From Streptomyces sp. NBC_01463 (GTDB lineage Bacteria; Actinomycetota; Actinomycetes; Streptomycetales; Streptomycetaceae), in NCBI GenBank assembly GCA_036227345.1, contig CP109468.1, forward strand, positions 124,001 through 188,000: DNA of 64,000 nucleotides. Direction: 5' to 3'. How positions within the stretch are numbered: the stretch's first letter is position 1; each line of letters opens with the position of its first letter. The notes beneath the pieces were generated by a model that was not told the DNA's origin, did not search any database, and was given only the letters and a program-made list of their open reading frames with translations. The translations under genes were made by a program, and so were the position numbers. Below, in pieces: positions 17,400-26,195 of this stretch.

Positions 17400-17921
17400 T
17401 CAGATCAGGTCACCGAAGTACACCGGAGTGTTTGCGGCCTGACCCGTGCCAAGGCCGGCAAGCGGGGCCTGTAGCCCCAGTGGAAGCAGGACCAGCTGGC
17501 TCAGCGTAGCCAGGGGCTGCCAGACAATGGCCGTTTGCGTGCTATCCGGGGCAGTCGCCGGCAAGGCGGCTCCGGGCTCCAGTTGGGCCTTGAAGTACAG
17601 CTGGAGCTGCTGCAATTGCGTGCGGTGGTACGGATTGCCGGGGTGCCGCTCCGGTAGGTACTCACGGACCCAGAGCAGTTCACCGATGGTGACCTGCAAT
17701 CCGGTCTCCTCCAGCACCTCACGGCCGGCGGCCTCGGCAGCCGTCTCACCAGGGTCGACCCGTCCGCCGGGCAGCACGTGGAACTCCTGGCCCTTGTCGC
17801 AGTGCCGGATCAGAAGGACCCGACTCGCCTGATCCAGCACCACAGCGCGAGCACTGACCCGCAAATCAGCGTCGCGTGCGGGGGGTGCGGCGCGGGAATT
17901 TGACAGCGGATGATCATTCAT
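17400..17921 (-). CDS. NUDIX hydrolase
   Basis: 173 residues from ATG 17921. The Nudix box is a perfect match to GX5EX7REUXEEXGU: it starts at G53 in PGGRVDPGETAAEAAG and runs to L75 in REVLEETGL. The core domain spans about 22-150. Such enzymes hydrolyse nucleoside diphosphates linked to another group, with Mg. The remaining sequence gives no specificity motif. The gene is alone on its strand and divergent from the choloylglycine hydrolase-like gene. Confidence 0.9.
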   Translation of the reverse strand: MNDHPLSNSRAAPPARDADLRVSARAVVLDQASRVLLIRHCDKGQEFHVLPGGRVDPGETAAEAAGREVLEETGLQVTIGELLWVREYLPERHPGNPYHRTQLQQLQLYFKAQLEPGAALPATAPDSTQTAIVWQPLATLSQLVLLPLGLQAPLAGLGTGQAANTPVYFGDLI

Positions 17922-18263
17922 CCGCGAAGCCTATGAGGCAGCTGACACCGAGCGCTCAGAGTTCGCGGGCCAGCAGCACGAGATGACCCGGTCCCGTACC
18001 GCCTCGTTCCAGGCCGCCGGCCGCCGCCATCCCCCAGATCCGACACGCATCGCTCCGGCTGGCGGGCCGGCGCCACGTGGCACGCATATATCCAGGTCAC
18101 CATCCACGTCAGGCTCCACCTGCGCTGACTTCGCATCTGAAGTGTCACGCCCGATAGATGGGATTCTCTCTACCTAAAACGTCATAATGAGTCACGAATC
18201 GCGGGCAGAAACTGTCCGCCACGGGTCTAGTTCGGATCTCAGGCATCCGGAAGGCGAGAATCT
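17922..18263. other. Intergenic region between divergent genes
   Basis: 342 bases between the NUDIX gene and the Ntn-hydrolase gene. An AT-richer patch near 18160-18190 (containing CATAAT) is the most promoter-like part. No gene or repeat is seen. Confidence 0.4.
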
Positions 18264-19250
18264 ATGTGCACGCGAGCACTCTGGGCGGATGCGGGCGGGG
18301 CAGTTCTTGCCGGGCGCAACATGGACTGGATGGAGGACATGCGGACGAACCTCTGGGCGTTCCCCAGCGGCATGGTCCGCGATGACGGGCTCGACGCAGC
18401 CCTGACCTGGACATCCGCATACGGAAGCCTGGTCGCCGGCGCACACGACCTGATGACTGTCGACGGAATCAACCAGGCCGGCCTTGCGGCGCATCAGCTC
18501 TTTCTCCCGGAGTCCGACTACGGCGAGCGGGACGAGAGCCGCCCGGCGCTGAGCGCGGCGGTCTGGATGCAGTACGTCCTTGACAACTTCGCGACCGTCG
18601 CCGAAGCGGTGGAGTGGATCGAGGGCTCACAGCTCCAAGTGGTGGCGCAGAGCGACCCGTCGAGCGGGAAGTCGGTGACCCTACACATGGCACTGGACGA
18701 CCGGTCGGGTGACTCGGCGATCGTGGAATACCTGGACGGAACGCCGCGGGTCCACCATGACCGGGCCTACACGGTGGTCACCAACTCGCCTCCGTTCGAG
18801 GAGCAGCTCGCACACCTCCGGACCATCCAAGGTCTTGGTGGCAACGAGCCGCTGCCTGGCGGGACCGATCCCTCGGACCGTTTCGCACGCGCGGCGTATT
18901 ACCTGACGAGGCTTCCGCAGCCCCATGGCACGACCGAGGCGGTCGCCTCACTGCTGAGCGTGATGCGTAACGCCGCCCAGCCCTTCCGCGTGGCCGACCC
19001 TGACAAGCCCTACGCCTCACAGACCATCTGGCGCACGCTCGCGGACCTGAGCAACGGCATCTACATCTACGAGTCGACATCGCGGCCCAACATTGTCTGG
19101 GTCCGTATGTCCGGCCTCGATCTCTCCGAGGGTGCACCTGCGCTGAAACTCGATCTGGCCAACGACAGCGGACTCGAAGGCGGACTCGTCGGAGACGTCA
19201 CCGACCGCTTCATTCCGACGCCGCCGATGCACTTCCTCCCGGCGCGGTAA
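18264..19250 (+). CDS. Choloylglycine hydrolase-family Ntn hydrolase
   Basis: 328 residues from ATG 18264 with AAGGCGAG upstream. The N-terminus MCTRALW places Cys2 as the expected autocatalytically exposed nucleophile; AGRNMDWMED supplies the usual Arg and Asp, and NGIN-like VDGINQAGLAAH is the next conserved motif. The family cleaves linear amide C-N bonds (bile salts, penicillin V, acyl-homoserine lactones). There is no signal peptide, so it is cytoplasmic or leaks out. In a soil organism quorum-signal or amide cleavage is more plausible than bile-salt hydrolysis. It is not in an obvious operon. Confidence 0.85.
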   Translation: MCTRALWADAGGAVLAGRNMDWMEDMRTNLWAFPSGMVRDDGLDAALTWTSAYGSLVAGAHDLMTVDGINQAGLAAHQLFLPESDYGERDESRPALSAAVWMQYVLDNFATVAEAVEWIEGSQLQVVAQSDPSSGKSVTLHMALDDRSGDSAIVEYLDGTPRVHHDRAYTVVTNSPPFEEQLAHLRTIQGLGGNEPLPGGTDPSDRFARAAYYLTRLPQPHGTTEAVASLLSVMRNAAQPFRVADPDKPYASQTIWRTLADLSNGIYIYESTSRPNIVWVRMSGLDLSEGAPALKLDLANDSGLEGGLVGDVTDRFIPTPPMHFLPAR

Positions 19251-19562
19251 CCCCCACACAGGTGGCCGCCGGACACGGCACTGCACGGGCGCATGCCGTG
19301 TCCAGGTCTCCGAAGTCGTGAGGAAATGCCCGTCGCCCTGCGGCACGCATCGATTGGGAATCCCGAGCCCGAAAGTCCGTGAGGGAGGAACGTACGAGGA
19401 CGGGCCGGCGCGCCGCACCACCGGTCTTCCCGGGCGTGTGCCAGTACACCGTGACTTATGGACAGGTCCTGCCCGGCGGATCGCGGGGAGATCAACAGAA
19501 GAGTCGCAGGTCACGCGCGCTTGCTGAGCCGGTGTCTTGGCCGACTGTGGCAGGCTGCACAT
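19251..19562 (+). other. Intergenic region
   Basis: 312 bases between two forward genes. No convincing gene, repeat or hairpin was found. Confidence 0.4.
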
Positions 19563-20444
19563 ATGTCTGTCGTTGTGGTGTCTTCCGAGGTTTCCATCGC
19601 GTACGAGAGCTTCGGTGACCCCGTGGACCCACCCATCCTGCTCGTGATGGGTTTCGGAGCGCAGCTGCTCGCCTGGCCCGAGGACTTCTGCCGGGCACTG
19701 GCAGATCGTGGCCGGTACGTGATCCGGTACGACAACCGCGACTGCGGGCTGTCCACCAAGTTCGACGATCACCCTGTCGACATGGGCAAGTTCATCGCGA
19801 CTGTCAGCTCGGGTGACATTCCCGCCGCCCTCGCGATGGTTCCCTACCGCCTACAAGACATGGCCGACGACGGCCTCGGCCTGCTCACCGCGCTCGGTAT
19901 CGAACGCGCCCACATGGTCGGCACCTCAATGGGCGGGATGGTCGCCCAGACCATGGCCCTCTCCTCCCCGGAGCGGGTGCTGACCTTGACGTCGATGATG
20001 TCCTCGACCGGCGAGAGTGAGTACGGCCAGTCCAGCCCGGAGGCTCAAGCGGTGCTGTTCACTCCGAAGCCGGCGGACCGCGCAGGATATGTCGCGGCGG
20101 CGGAGAAGGAACTGGTGTGGGCCTCCAGGCGCTACGGCGATGCCACGGCTCTGCGTGAGCTGGCCGCCGCAAGCTACGACCGCTCCTACTACCCCGCGGG
20201 GATCGGGCGGCAACTCGGCGCGATGATCCTCAGCGGTTCACGCGAGAACGCCCTCCGCGACCTGCGCGTGCCGACGCTCGTGATCCACGGCCTGGACGAC
20301 ACGCTGATCGACCCCAGCGGTGGAAGGCGCACCGCGGAACTCGTCCCGGGTGCGGAACTGCTGCTGATCCCCGACATGGGCCACGACCGCCCCCGCGAAC
20401 TCTGGCCGCAGTTGATCGACGCCGTGGTCTCCCACACCGGCTGA
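19563..20444 (+). CDS. Alpha/beta hydrolase (RdmC/TAP-like)
   Basis: 293 residues from ATG 19563. RYDNRDCGLSTKFD and the elbow VGTSMGGMVAQ (S122) match the group containing aclacinomycin methylesterase RdmC and proline-iminopeptidase-like hydrolases. The acid is in IHGLDDTLIDP and the base histidine in IPDMGHDRP. It is a cytoplasmic esterase or peptidase of unknown substrate and monocistronic. Confidence 0.9.
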   Translation: MSVVVVSSEVSIAYESFGDPVDPPILLVMGFGAQLLAWPEDFCRALADRGRYVIRYDNRDCGLSTKFDDHPVDMGKFIATVSSGDIPAALAMVPYRLQDMADDGLGLLTALGIERAHMVGTSMGGMVAQTMALSSPERVLTLTSMMSSTGESEYGQSSPEAQAVLFTPKPADRAGYVAAAEKELVWASRRYGDATALRELAAASYDRSYYPAGIGRQLGAMILSGSRENALRDLRVPTLVIHGLDDTLIDPSGGRRTAELVPGAELLLIPDMGHDRPRELWPQLIDAVVSHTG

Positions 20445-20555
20445 GCAGGTCTTCCGTCGCACCTACGGCCCAGCTGAGGCCTCCTCTCCCGCCCTCGCCG
20501 CCGTGCATGCGACGAAGGGCCAGATCTCAAAGGCACGGCAGGTTCGTCGAGACCT

Positions 20556-20762
20556 GACCGCCCTCGCGCACAGGACGTCGACCTTGAGGCGACGTCGTCG
20601 CTGAAGCGGGCTCACCGAGAGCGGGTCGTCTTCGACCGCCAGGGGCACGAGCTGGCGCTGGGGGTCTGGTAATCCAACCGGAAGCGGCGCCGCGACAGGC
20701 TCAACCAGGAGCAGGTGGAGGCTCTGCGCGAGCTGGGCGTCACGTGGGCGGCAGGCGCCTGA
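20556..20762 (+). pseudogene. Helicase-associated (HA) domain relic with in-frame stop
   Basis: The forward frame reads LKRAHRERVVFDRQGHELAL, then GVW, a TAA at 20670-20672, and continues SNRKRRRDRLNQEQVEALRE up to LGVTWAAGA and a TGA at 20760-20762. The pattern 'LG-W-x-RxRRxx-L-x-EQ-x-AL-x-LG-W' is the C-terminal part of an HA domain, the small repeat also found in the protein at 24480. The stop codon and missing N-terminus show it is dead. Confidence 0.7.
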
Positions 20763-20835
20763 CCGGCACGGCAGCGATGCCCGCCCGAGTCTCCGCGGGC
20801 AGGCGCCTGACCGGCCCGGCGGCGATGCCTGCCCT
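20750..20835 (+). repeat. Imperfect 37-bp direct repeat
   Basis: GGCAGGCGCCTGACCGGC followed by a similar CGGC-GCGATGCC-GCCC tail occurs at about 20750-20786 and again at 20799-20835, with three or four differences. The first copy overlaps the end of the HA-domain relic. Origin unknown; it may be local duplication during decay. Confidence 0.6.
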
Positions 20836-21087
20836 GGGATGTGTCCACGGGCCGGCGCCGTGTTCGTTCCTGTGGCCTCAGGAATGCATTGCGGAGGCTC
20901 GGGGCCTGAGGCGACAATGCGTGAAGGTGCTGGGTGGTCTTCCCGGCGAAGTGTTGGAGGCGCTGCTTGTGAACACCGCATCGCGGTGCGCCTCGTCATG
21001 CGCGCCAGACGCTGACTCCTTCGCTTCGCCCGCCGGCTGACTTGTCCCGTACGCGGTGGGCGCTTCCCCTCATGGGAGACCCCCGTA

Positions 21088-22392
21088 GTGTCCGAAGACT
21101 TCCTGACGGGTGACCGTCGTCCTCTCACAACGGTTCTTGCCGCCAATCTCGTTTCGATCACTGGCAGTTGTCTGACGTATATGGGTGTGCCGTGGTTCGT
21201 GCTGCAGAGCACGGGCAGCGCCACCGCGGCCGGGATCGTCGCGTTCTGCACCCTGGTGCCCGTCGTGCTCGCTGCGCTCGTCGGTGGTCCGGTCATCGAC
21301 CGAATCGGGCGACGTCGGGTGAGTGTCGCCTCGGATCTCGCCTGCGGAGTCGCGGTTGCGGCGATTCCGCTGCTGCAGTTCGCCGGCGTCCTGCGGTTCT
21401 GGATGCTGTGTGCGCTGATGGCGTTGACAGGGCTGTTTCGTTCTCCGGGTGAGACGGCCCGCAGCGTGCTGTTGCCCACGCTCGCCGCGCGCGCCGGAAT
21501 GCCGCTGTCCAGAGCCGCAGGTCTGTACGACGGTGCGGCACGCTGTGCGGCGCTGACCGGATCGGCTCTCGGGGGCGTGCTGATCGCTGCGCTCGGTGCC
21601 GAAAGCGTCCTGTTGGTGGATGCGGCGACGTTCGTCGTGGCCGCGCCGCTGTTCGCGTTCGGGGTGCGCGGCCTGCCCGAGGCACAGCCCCAGCGGCAGG
21701 TCGAGGCGACATCGCTGCGTGCCTACCGCCATGAACTCGCGGAAGGCTACCGGTTCCTGGCGGCCACCCCGCTGCTGCTGGGCCTGTGCCTGATGACGCT
21801 GGTCACCAGGGGCCTCGACCAGGGATGGAGCGCGGTGCTCCTGCCCGTACATGCCCGTGAGGAGCATGGTGGTGCCATCCACCTCGGTCTGCTGAACGCA
21901 GCGTTCGGCATCTGTGCACTCACAGGGGCGCTGGTCTACGGGGCGATCGGCAGCCGCTTGCGGCGGTGGCCGGTGTTCACGATCGCGTTTCTCGTCGCGG
22001 GCCTGCCTCGTTTCGCAGTGGCCGCCCTCACCGACCGTTTCGCCCCGCTGGCCGTGATCATGGCAGTCGAGGGTCTCGCCTTCGGCGTCCTCAACCCCAT
22101 CATGGCCACAGTGACCTACGAAGCGGTGCCCGAAGAGCTGCGCAGCCGCGTGCTGAGTACGACAACGGCCGCGACCCAGCTGGTCACTCCCCTGGGCGGA
22201 CTGGCCGCGGGCTTCCTCGCGGATTCTGCCGGCCTGCAGTCCGCGCTGGTGACGTTCGGCGGCGTGTACCTGCTTGCCACGCTCAGCCCCGTGATCTTCC
22301 CTGTCTGGAAACGGATGGACCGTTCCGGCCCCTCCCACGACACCACGGCGACGTCTCTGTCGTCGCGAGGGACGGGGGCGAGACCGGTGTAG
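21088..22392 (+). CDS. MFS transporter
   Basis: 434 residues from GTG 21088. Twelve hydrophobic segments are visible, with the loop 2-3 motif VIDRIGRRRVSVASD, the A-motif of major facilitator transporters, after about residue 70. The charged linker near 200-215 (EAQPQRQVEATSL) separates two six-helix halves. The sequence resembles actinomycete drug exporters or the enterobactin-exporter-like group (MFS_3). No partner gene or regulator is adjacent, so the substrate is unknown. Confidence 0.9.
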   Translation: MSEDFLTGDRRPLTTVLAANLVSITGSCLTYMGVPWFVLQSTGSATAAGIVAFCTLVPVVLAALVGGPVIDRIGRRRVSVASDLACGVAVAAIPLLQFAGVLRFWMLCALMALTGLFRSPGETARSVLLPTLAARAGMPLSRAAGLYDGAARCAALTGSALGGVLIAALGAESVLLVDAATFVVAAPLFAFGVRGLPEAQPQRQVEATSLRAYRHELAEGYRFLAATPLLLGLCLMTLVTRGLDQGWSAVLLPVHAREEHGGAIHLGLLNAAFGICALTGALVYGAIGSRLRRWPVFTIAFLVAGLPRFAVAALTDRFAPLAVIMAVEGLAFGVLNPIMATVTYEAVPEELRSRVLSTTTAATQLVTPLGGLAAGFLADSAGLQSALVTFGGVYLLATLSPVIFPVWKRMDRSGPSHDTTATSLSSRGTGARPV

Positions 22393-22589
22393 GCACGCTC
22401 ACGACCCTCTTCGGCGTTGCGCACATGTCGTGAACCGGGTCCGGCGTTCACACACTCGTTCCCGAGGAGGGAAGGGCAGGCACCACCACGCAGCAGAGAA
22501 TGCCGTCGAGGTCGGAGTGCGGCGGCCGGGCCTCACCCTGTGGAGGGGCCGGATGTGGCGCCGCGTGGTGCGTCACCGGTCCCGGTGTC

Positions 22590-23639
22590 TCAGGTGTTGG
22601 CGTAGCCGGGGATGGAGGCCTTGATGCGTTCGATCTCGCGTTCGTCGGAGACGCCCTGGAAGTCGTGGCGGGGGGTGTAGGGGAGTTCCAGGCGGCGGGC
22701 CTCGTCGTCGGTGAGGTCGAGGTCGAGGGAGGCGACCGCGTCGTCGATCTGCTGGAGGGTACGGGCACCGACCAGGGGGGCTGCGACGACGGGGTTGCGG
22801 CGCAGCCAGGCGAGAGCGACCTGGGCGCGGCTGACGTGGTGGGCTTCGGCGATGGCGCCGGTCTCGTCGATGATCTGGCGGTCGCTGTCCGCGTTGGCCT
22901 TGTAGAGCATGTCGGCGAAGCCGCCGTCGGTCGCCGCGCGGGCGCCGGTGTTCGCTTCGTCGAAGGGGCGGGCGAGGCGGCCCCGGGCGAGCGGGCTCCA
23001 GACCATGGTGGCGACGCCCTCGTCGGCGCAGAGCGGCAGCATTTCGCGTTCCTCTTCGCGGGCGAGGAGGTTGTAGTGGTTCTGCATGGTCACGAAGCCG
23101 GCCCAGCCGTTGCGTTCCTGGATGTGCAGGGCCTTGGCGAACTGCCAGGCGTGCATGGAGGACGCGCCGAGGTAGCGGGCCTTGCCGGCCTTCACCACGT
23201 CGTTCAGCGCCTCGAGGGTCTCCTCCAGTGGCGTCTGGTTGTCGAAGCGGTGGATCATGTAGATGTCGATGTAGTCGGTGCCCAGGCGGCGCAGACTGGC
23301 GTCGATCTCGGACATGATCGCCTTGCGGGACAGCCCGCCGCTGTTCGGTCGGCCGGGTCGCATGGTGTGGCGGACCTTGGTGGTGATGACGACGTCGTCG
23401 CGGTCGGTGTAGTCCTTCAGGGCCCGGCCCAGGATCTCCTCGGACGAGCCGTAGGAGTACATGTTCGCGGTGTCGAAGAAGTTGATGCCCGCGTCCAGGG
23501 CGTGCCTGATCAGGGGGCGGCTGGACTCCTCGTCGAGGGACCACACGGGGTGACCGCGGCCGGGCTCGCCGTAGGTCATGGCGCCGACTGCGATCGGGGA
23601 GACATCGAGGCCGGTACGGCCCAGTTTGATGTAACGCAT
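22590..23639 (-). CDS. Aldo/keto reductase
   Basis: 349 residues from ATG 23639 with GGAGCTCTCCC before it. The catalytic tetrad is D56, Y61 (DTANMYSYG), K88 (TTKV) and H130 (YMIHRFD). The C-terminal ARTLQQIDDAVASLDL is the NADPH-binding end typical of the family. It reduces aldehydes or ketones. It is divergent from a TetR gene with two palindromes between them, so it is probably the TetR target and may detoxify the inducing compound. Confidence 0.92.
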   Translation of the reverse strand: MRYIKLGRTGLDVSPIAVGAMTYGEPGRGHPVWSLDEESSRPLIRHALDAGINFFDTANMYSYGSSEEILGRALKDYTDRDDVVITTKVRHTMRPGRPNSGGLSRKAIMSEIDASLRRLGTDYIDIYMIHRFDNQTPLEETLEALNDVVKAGKARYLGASSMHAWQFAKALHIQERNGWAGFVTMQNHYNLLAREEEREMLPLCADEGVATMVWSPLARGRLARPFDEANTGARAATDGGFADMLYKANADSDRQIIDETGAIAEAHHVSRAQVALAWLRRNPVVAAPLVGARTLQQIDDAVASLDLDLTDDEARRLELPYTPRHDFQGVSDEREIERIKASIPGYANT

Positions 23640-23669
23640 GGGAGAGCTCCTACAATGAGAGAGCAGAAA

Positions 23670-23683
23670 CGGAGATGTCTCCG
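23670..23683. promoter_or_regulatory. TetR operator candidate, site 1
   Basis: CGGAGA-TG-TCTCCG, arms of 6 bp around a 2-bp centre, in the 138-bp region between the divergent aldo/keto reductase and TetR genes. The same CGGAGA/TCTCCG arms recur 33 bp away. Confidence 0.7.
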
Positions 23684-23702
23684 CCTGACTCTTCGACGGT
23701 AA

Positions 23703-23716
23703 CGGAGAGCTCTCCG
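23703..23716. promoter_or_regulatory. TetR operator candidate, site 2
   Basis: CGGAGAGCTCTCCG, a perfect 14-bp palindrome with the same arms as the site at 23670. The centres are 33 bp apart, about three helical turns, suiting two repressor dimers on one face. Confidence 0.75.
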
Positions 23717-23777
23717 CTTAGCAAGCGAAGGCCGCCCTCCGCAGCCCCTCACCGCCGCATCACCACCAGGAGGACCC

Positions 23778-24329
23778 ATGCCCGAGGCCTCACGGCAGCG
23801 CGCCGACGCACTCAAGAACCGGGAGCTGATCCTCCAGGTGGCCCACGACGCACTCACCGAGTCCCCCGATGCCTCGCTCAACTCGATCGCCAAGCGGGCG
23901 GGCATCGGCCCCGGCACCCTCTACCGGCACTTCCCGACCCGCGAAGCACTGCTCCTCGAAGTCCACCAGCACGGCATCGACCGACTCACCGACGCCGTGA
24001 GCGACGCCCTCGCCGCCCAGCCCCCACTGGAGGCGCTGCGCACTTGGTTCATCACCCTCACCGGCTACGTGCGCATCAAGCACGGCCTCGGCGAAGCGCT
24101 GCACTCCGCCGCCGCCAAGGACGTGATCAGCGCCTCCTGGCCCCCCGTCACGGCCGCGGTCCAGCGCCTCCTCGACGCCTGCGTCGAGGCGGGCGAGGTG
24201 CGCCCCGGCATCGACCCCGTCGACGTGATCATGCTGTTGAGCTGTTTGTGGCGTACGCCGGACGGCCCGGAGGGTGCCGCCCAGGTCGACCGCCTCCTGG
24301 ATCTCGCGATCGAAGGGTTCCGCCCATAG
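23778..24329 (+). CDS. TetR/AcrR-family regulator
   Basis: 183 residues from ATG 23778 (AGGAGG at 23770-23775). The N-terminal three-helix domain ends with SIAKRAGIGPGTLYRHFPTR, a clear TetR recognition helix; the C-terminal domain is helical with no specific motif. Divergence from the aldo/keto reductase gene and two matching palindromes in the gap suggest it represses both genes. Confidence 0.93.
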   Translation: MPEASRQRADALKNRELILQVAHDALTESPDASLNSIAKRAGIGPGTLYRHFPTREALLLEVHQHGIDRLTDAVSDALAAQPPLEALRTWFITLTGYVRIKHGLGEALHSAAAKDVISASWPPVTAAVQRLLDACVEAGEVRPGIDPVDVIMLLSCLWRTPDGPEGAAQVDRLLDLAIEGFRP

Positions 24330-24479
24330 GTGAGCGGCACGGCACTGCACCTGACAGCGAGCAGCCGACCCGTTCAAACGAACCTCGGCCCGCACCGTCA
24401 CCGCCCTCGCCCCGTTCCACTCCAACCCCCGGCAAGGCACCGTGGCCGGGCGCAGTCCGAGCCGGAAGGAAGCAGTTAC

Positions 24480-26048
24480 GTGGGGACCGTACGGATCACG
24501 GACGCGAACCGGTTATCGACAGTGAAACCGGACCTGGCCGCGACACTGAACGTCGAGAGGTCAGGGGTCACCCCCGACTCACTGACGGTCGCCTCCAACC
24601 GAAAGGTCTACTGGAACTGCCCGGACTTTCCCGCGCACGATCCGTGGGAAGCCGTGGTGAACAACCGCAGCGGAGGGTTCCGCAAGCGCTACGGCACCGG
24701 ATGCCCCACCTGCCGCCTGCGCCAGACATCAGCGCAGGAGCTGCGGCTCAAGGCCGAACTCAGCACAGTCCTCGCCATCGACGCCTACCGTGATGCCGTT
24801 CACTCCGGACGGGTCGAGCGGGTCGACATGGTGATCGACGCCGACGGTCTGCGCATGGTCCTCGAGTTCGACGGCTCCTACTTCCACGGGAACGAGCAGT
24901 CGGCCAGGAGGGACAGTGAGAAGTCCCGACGGCTGCGCGAGTCCGGTTGGATCGTGGTGCGTATCAGGGAGGCCCCGCTCGACCTCCTCGACCCGGCCTA
25001 CGACGTAAGGGTCGGTTTCCTCGCAGAGCCGGAGACCGCTGCGGCCGACGTCCTCGACCACCTGGTGGTGCTTGGTCTGCTGAACCCGGCAGCGGCCGAG
25101 CAGTACCGGGCCCTGGACGCTCCCCAGGCACAGGAAACAGCGAGCAGGTGGATCCGCGAGCGCATCGGCGAGCAAGCGGCACGGCGGCTGGAGTACTCGG
25201 CGCAGAACGACGCGTGGGGCTTCATGTTCGAGGAGCTGGTGGCGTACGAGGCCGACACCAGCGACTGCTACCCCACGGACCAGCTCTGCGTCGACGGACG
25301 CAATCTGGGACTCTGGTGCCGCAAGCAGCGGCGACTTCAGCGCACCGGTCGCCTGCGAGCCGACCGGGCCGGGCGCCTGGCGACGATCGCCACCTGGTCC
25401 TCCCGGACTGCGCACGAGGCAGGTTTCTGGGCCGGCCACGACCGGTACCTGCGGCGGGCCGAACCTGGAGATCCGCGCGAGCGGGAGGAACTGCCGTCCA
25501 GCCGCGATGCGACCGTGTGGGCGAACAACCTCCGAAAGCGGCGGGCCGAGCTCATCGCCTGCGGCGGCGATCTGCCGGGCGATCAGCTCGAGGCCATGGA
25601 GAAGGTACCCGGCTGGTCCTGGGACCCCTATCAGGACGCCCACGACACGAAGGTCGAGGTGATGCAGCAGTTCTGTGCCGCCACCGGCCGTGCCGTCTCG
25701 TCGGTCAAACAGCGCGAGCAGTGGAACAGCCACCCCGTGGGAGTGTGGCTCAACTCCTGGCGCACCCGCCGCGATGTCCTGTCTGCCTCACAGGAGGCCG
25801 AGCTCGAGGCGCTCCCGGGATGGACCTGGGATCAGCAGGGAGACCAGTGGACCGCAATGCTTCAGCACCTTCAGGACTTCGGGGCGGCACGGGGCCACAT
25901 ACAGCCGAGCCTGACCCTCGGCGACGAACACGAGAAGGCGCTCGCCAGGTGGAAGCGCAACCACAAGAACCGTCTCCGGGGCCGCGGAGACGACAAGGCT
26001 CTCCGCCTGCGGGCGCTGCTGGCCCAGTACGGGGAGACACTGCCCTGA
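24480..26048 (+). CDS. Zinc-ribbon, Vsr-like nuclease and helicase-associated repeat protein
   Basis: 522 residues from GTG 24480 (GGAAGGA at 24464-24470). Residues 36-80 form a DUF4379-like zinc ribbon: YWNCP, HDPWEAVVNNR, GTGCPTCRL (C47, H53, C75, C78). Residues 110-165 carry a Vsr/DUF559-type endonuclease core: VDMVID (D116), LEFDGSYFHG (E129, D131, H136), then RRLRESGWIVVRIRE. Residues 240-520 contain about four helicase-associated (HA) repeats marked by LGLWCRKQRR, VWANNLRKRR, VGVWLNSWRTRR and PGWSWD/PGWTWD. HA repeats are thought to bind nucleic acid, so this looks like a DNA-targeting nuclease. No ATPase or methylase is adjacent. A role in defence or DNA repair is inference. Confidence 0.75.
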   Translation: MGTVRITDANRLSTVKPDLAATLNVERSGVTPDSLTVASNRKVYWNCPDFPAHDPWEAVVNNRSGGFRKRYGTGCPTCRLRQTSAQELRLKAELSTVLAIDAYRDAVHSGRVERVDMVIDADGLRMVLEFDGSYFHGNEQSARRDSEKSRRLRESGWIVVRIREAPLDLLDPAYDVRVGFLAEPETAAADVLDHLVVLGLLNPAAAEQYRALDAPQAQETASRWIRERIGEQAARRLEYSAQNDAWGFMFEELVAYEADTSDCYPTDQLCVDGRNLGLWCRKQRRLQRTGRLRADRAGRLATIATWSSRTAHEAGFWAGHDRYLRRAEPGDPREREELPSSRDATVWANNLRKRRAELIACGGDLPGDQLEAMEKVPGWSWDPYQDAHDTKVEVMQQFCAATGRAVSSVKQREQWNSHPVGVWLNSWRTRRDVLSASQEAELEALPGWTWDQQGDQWTAMLQHLQDFGAARGHIQPSLTLGDEHEKALARWKRNHKNRLRGRGDDKALRLRALLAQYGETLP

Positions 26049-26195
26049 CCACGGTGGGCCCCGGCCGGCCCGCGCCTCACCGCGGTCCCGTGCGCGGGCC
26101 CGGGTCGCGTGTCCATGCATGAGGCCCCTGCCGGGCGCAGGCAGTGGGAGGGCCGAGCCTCTGGAAATCCTCAAGTTGCTTGCCATACGGAGATC

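Larger units (their letters stand above)
20445..21087 (+). other. Decayed region before MFS gene
   Basis: 643 bases between functional genes, containing the HA-domain relic and the direct repeat. The remaining 250 bases up to the MFS start show nothing recognisable. Confidence 0.5.
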
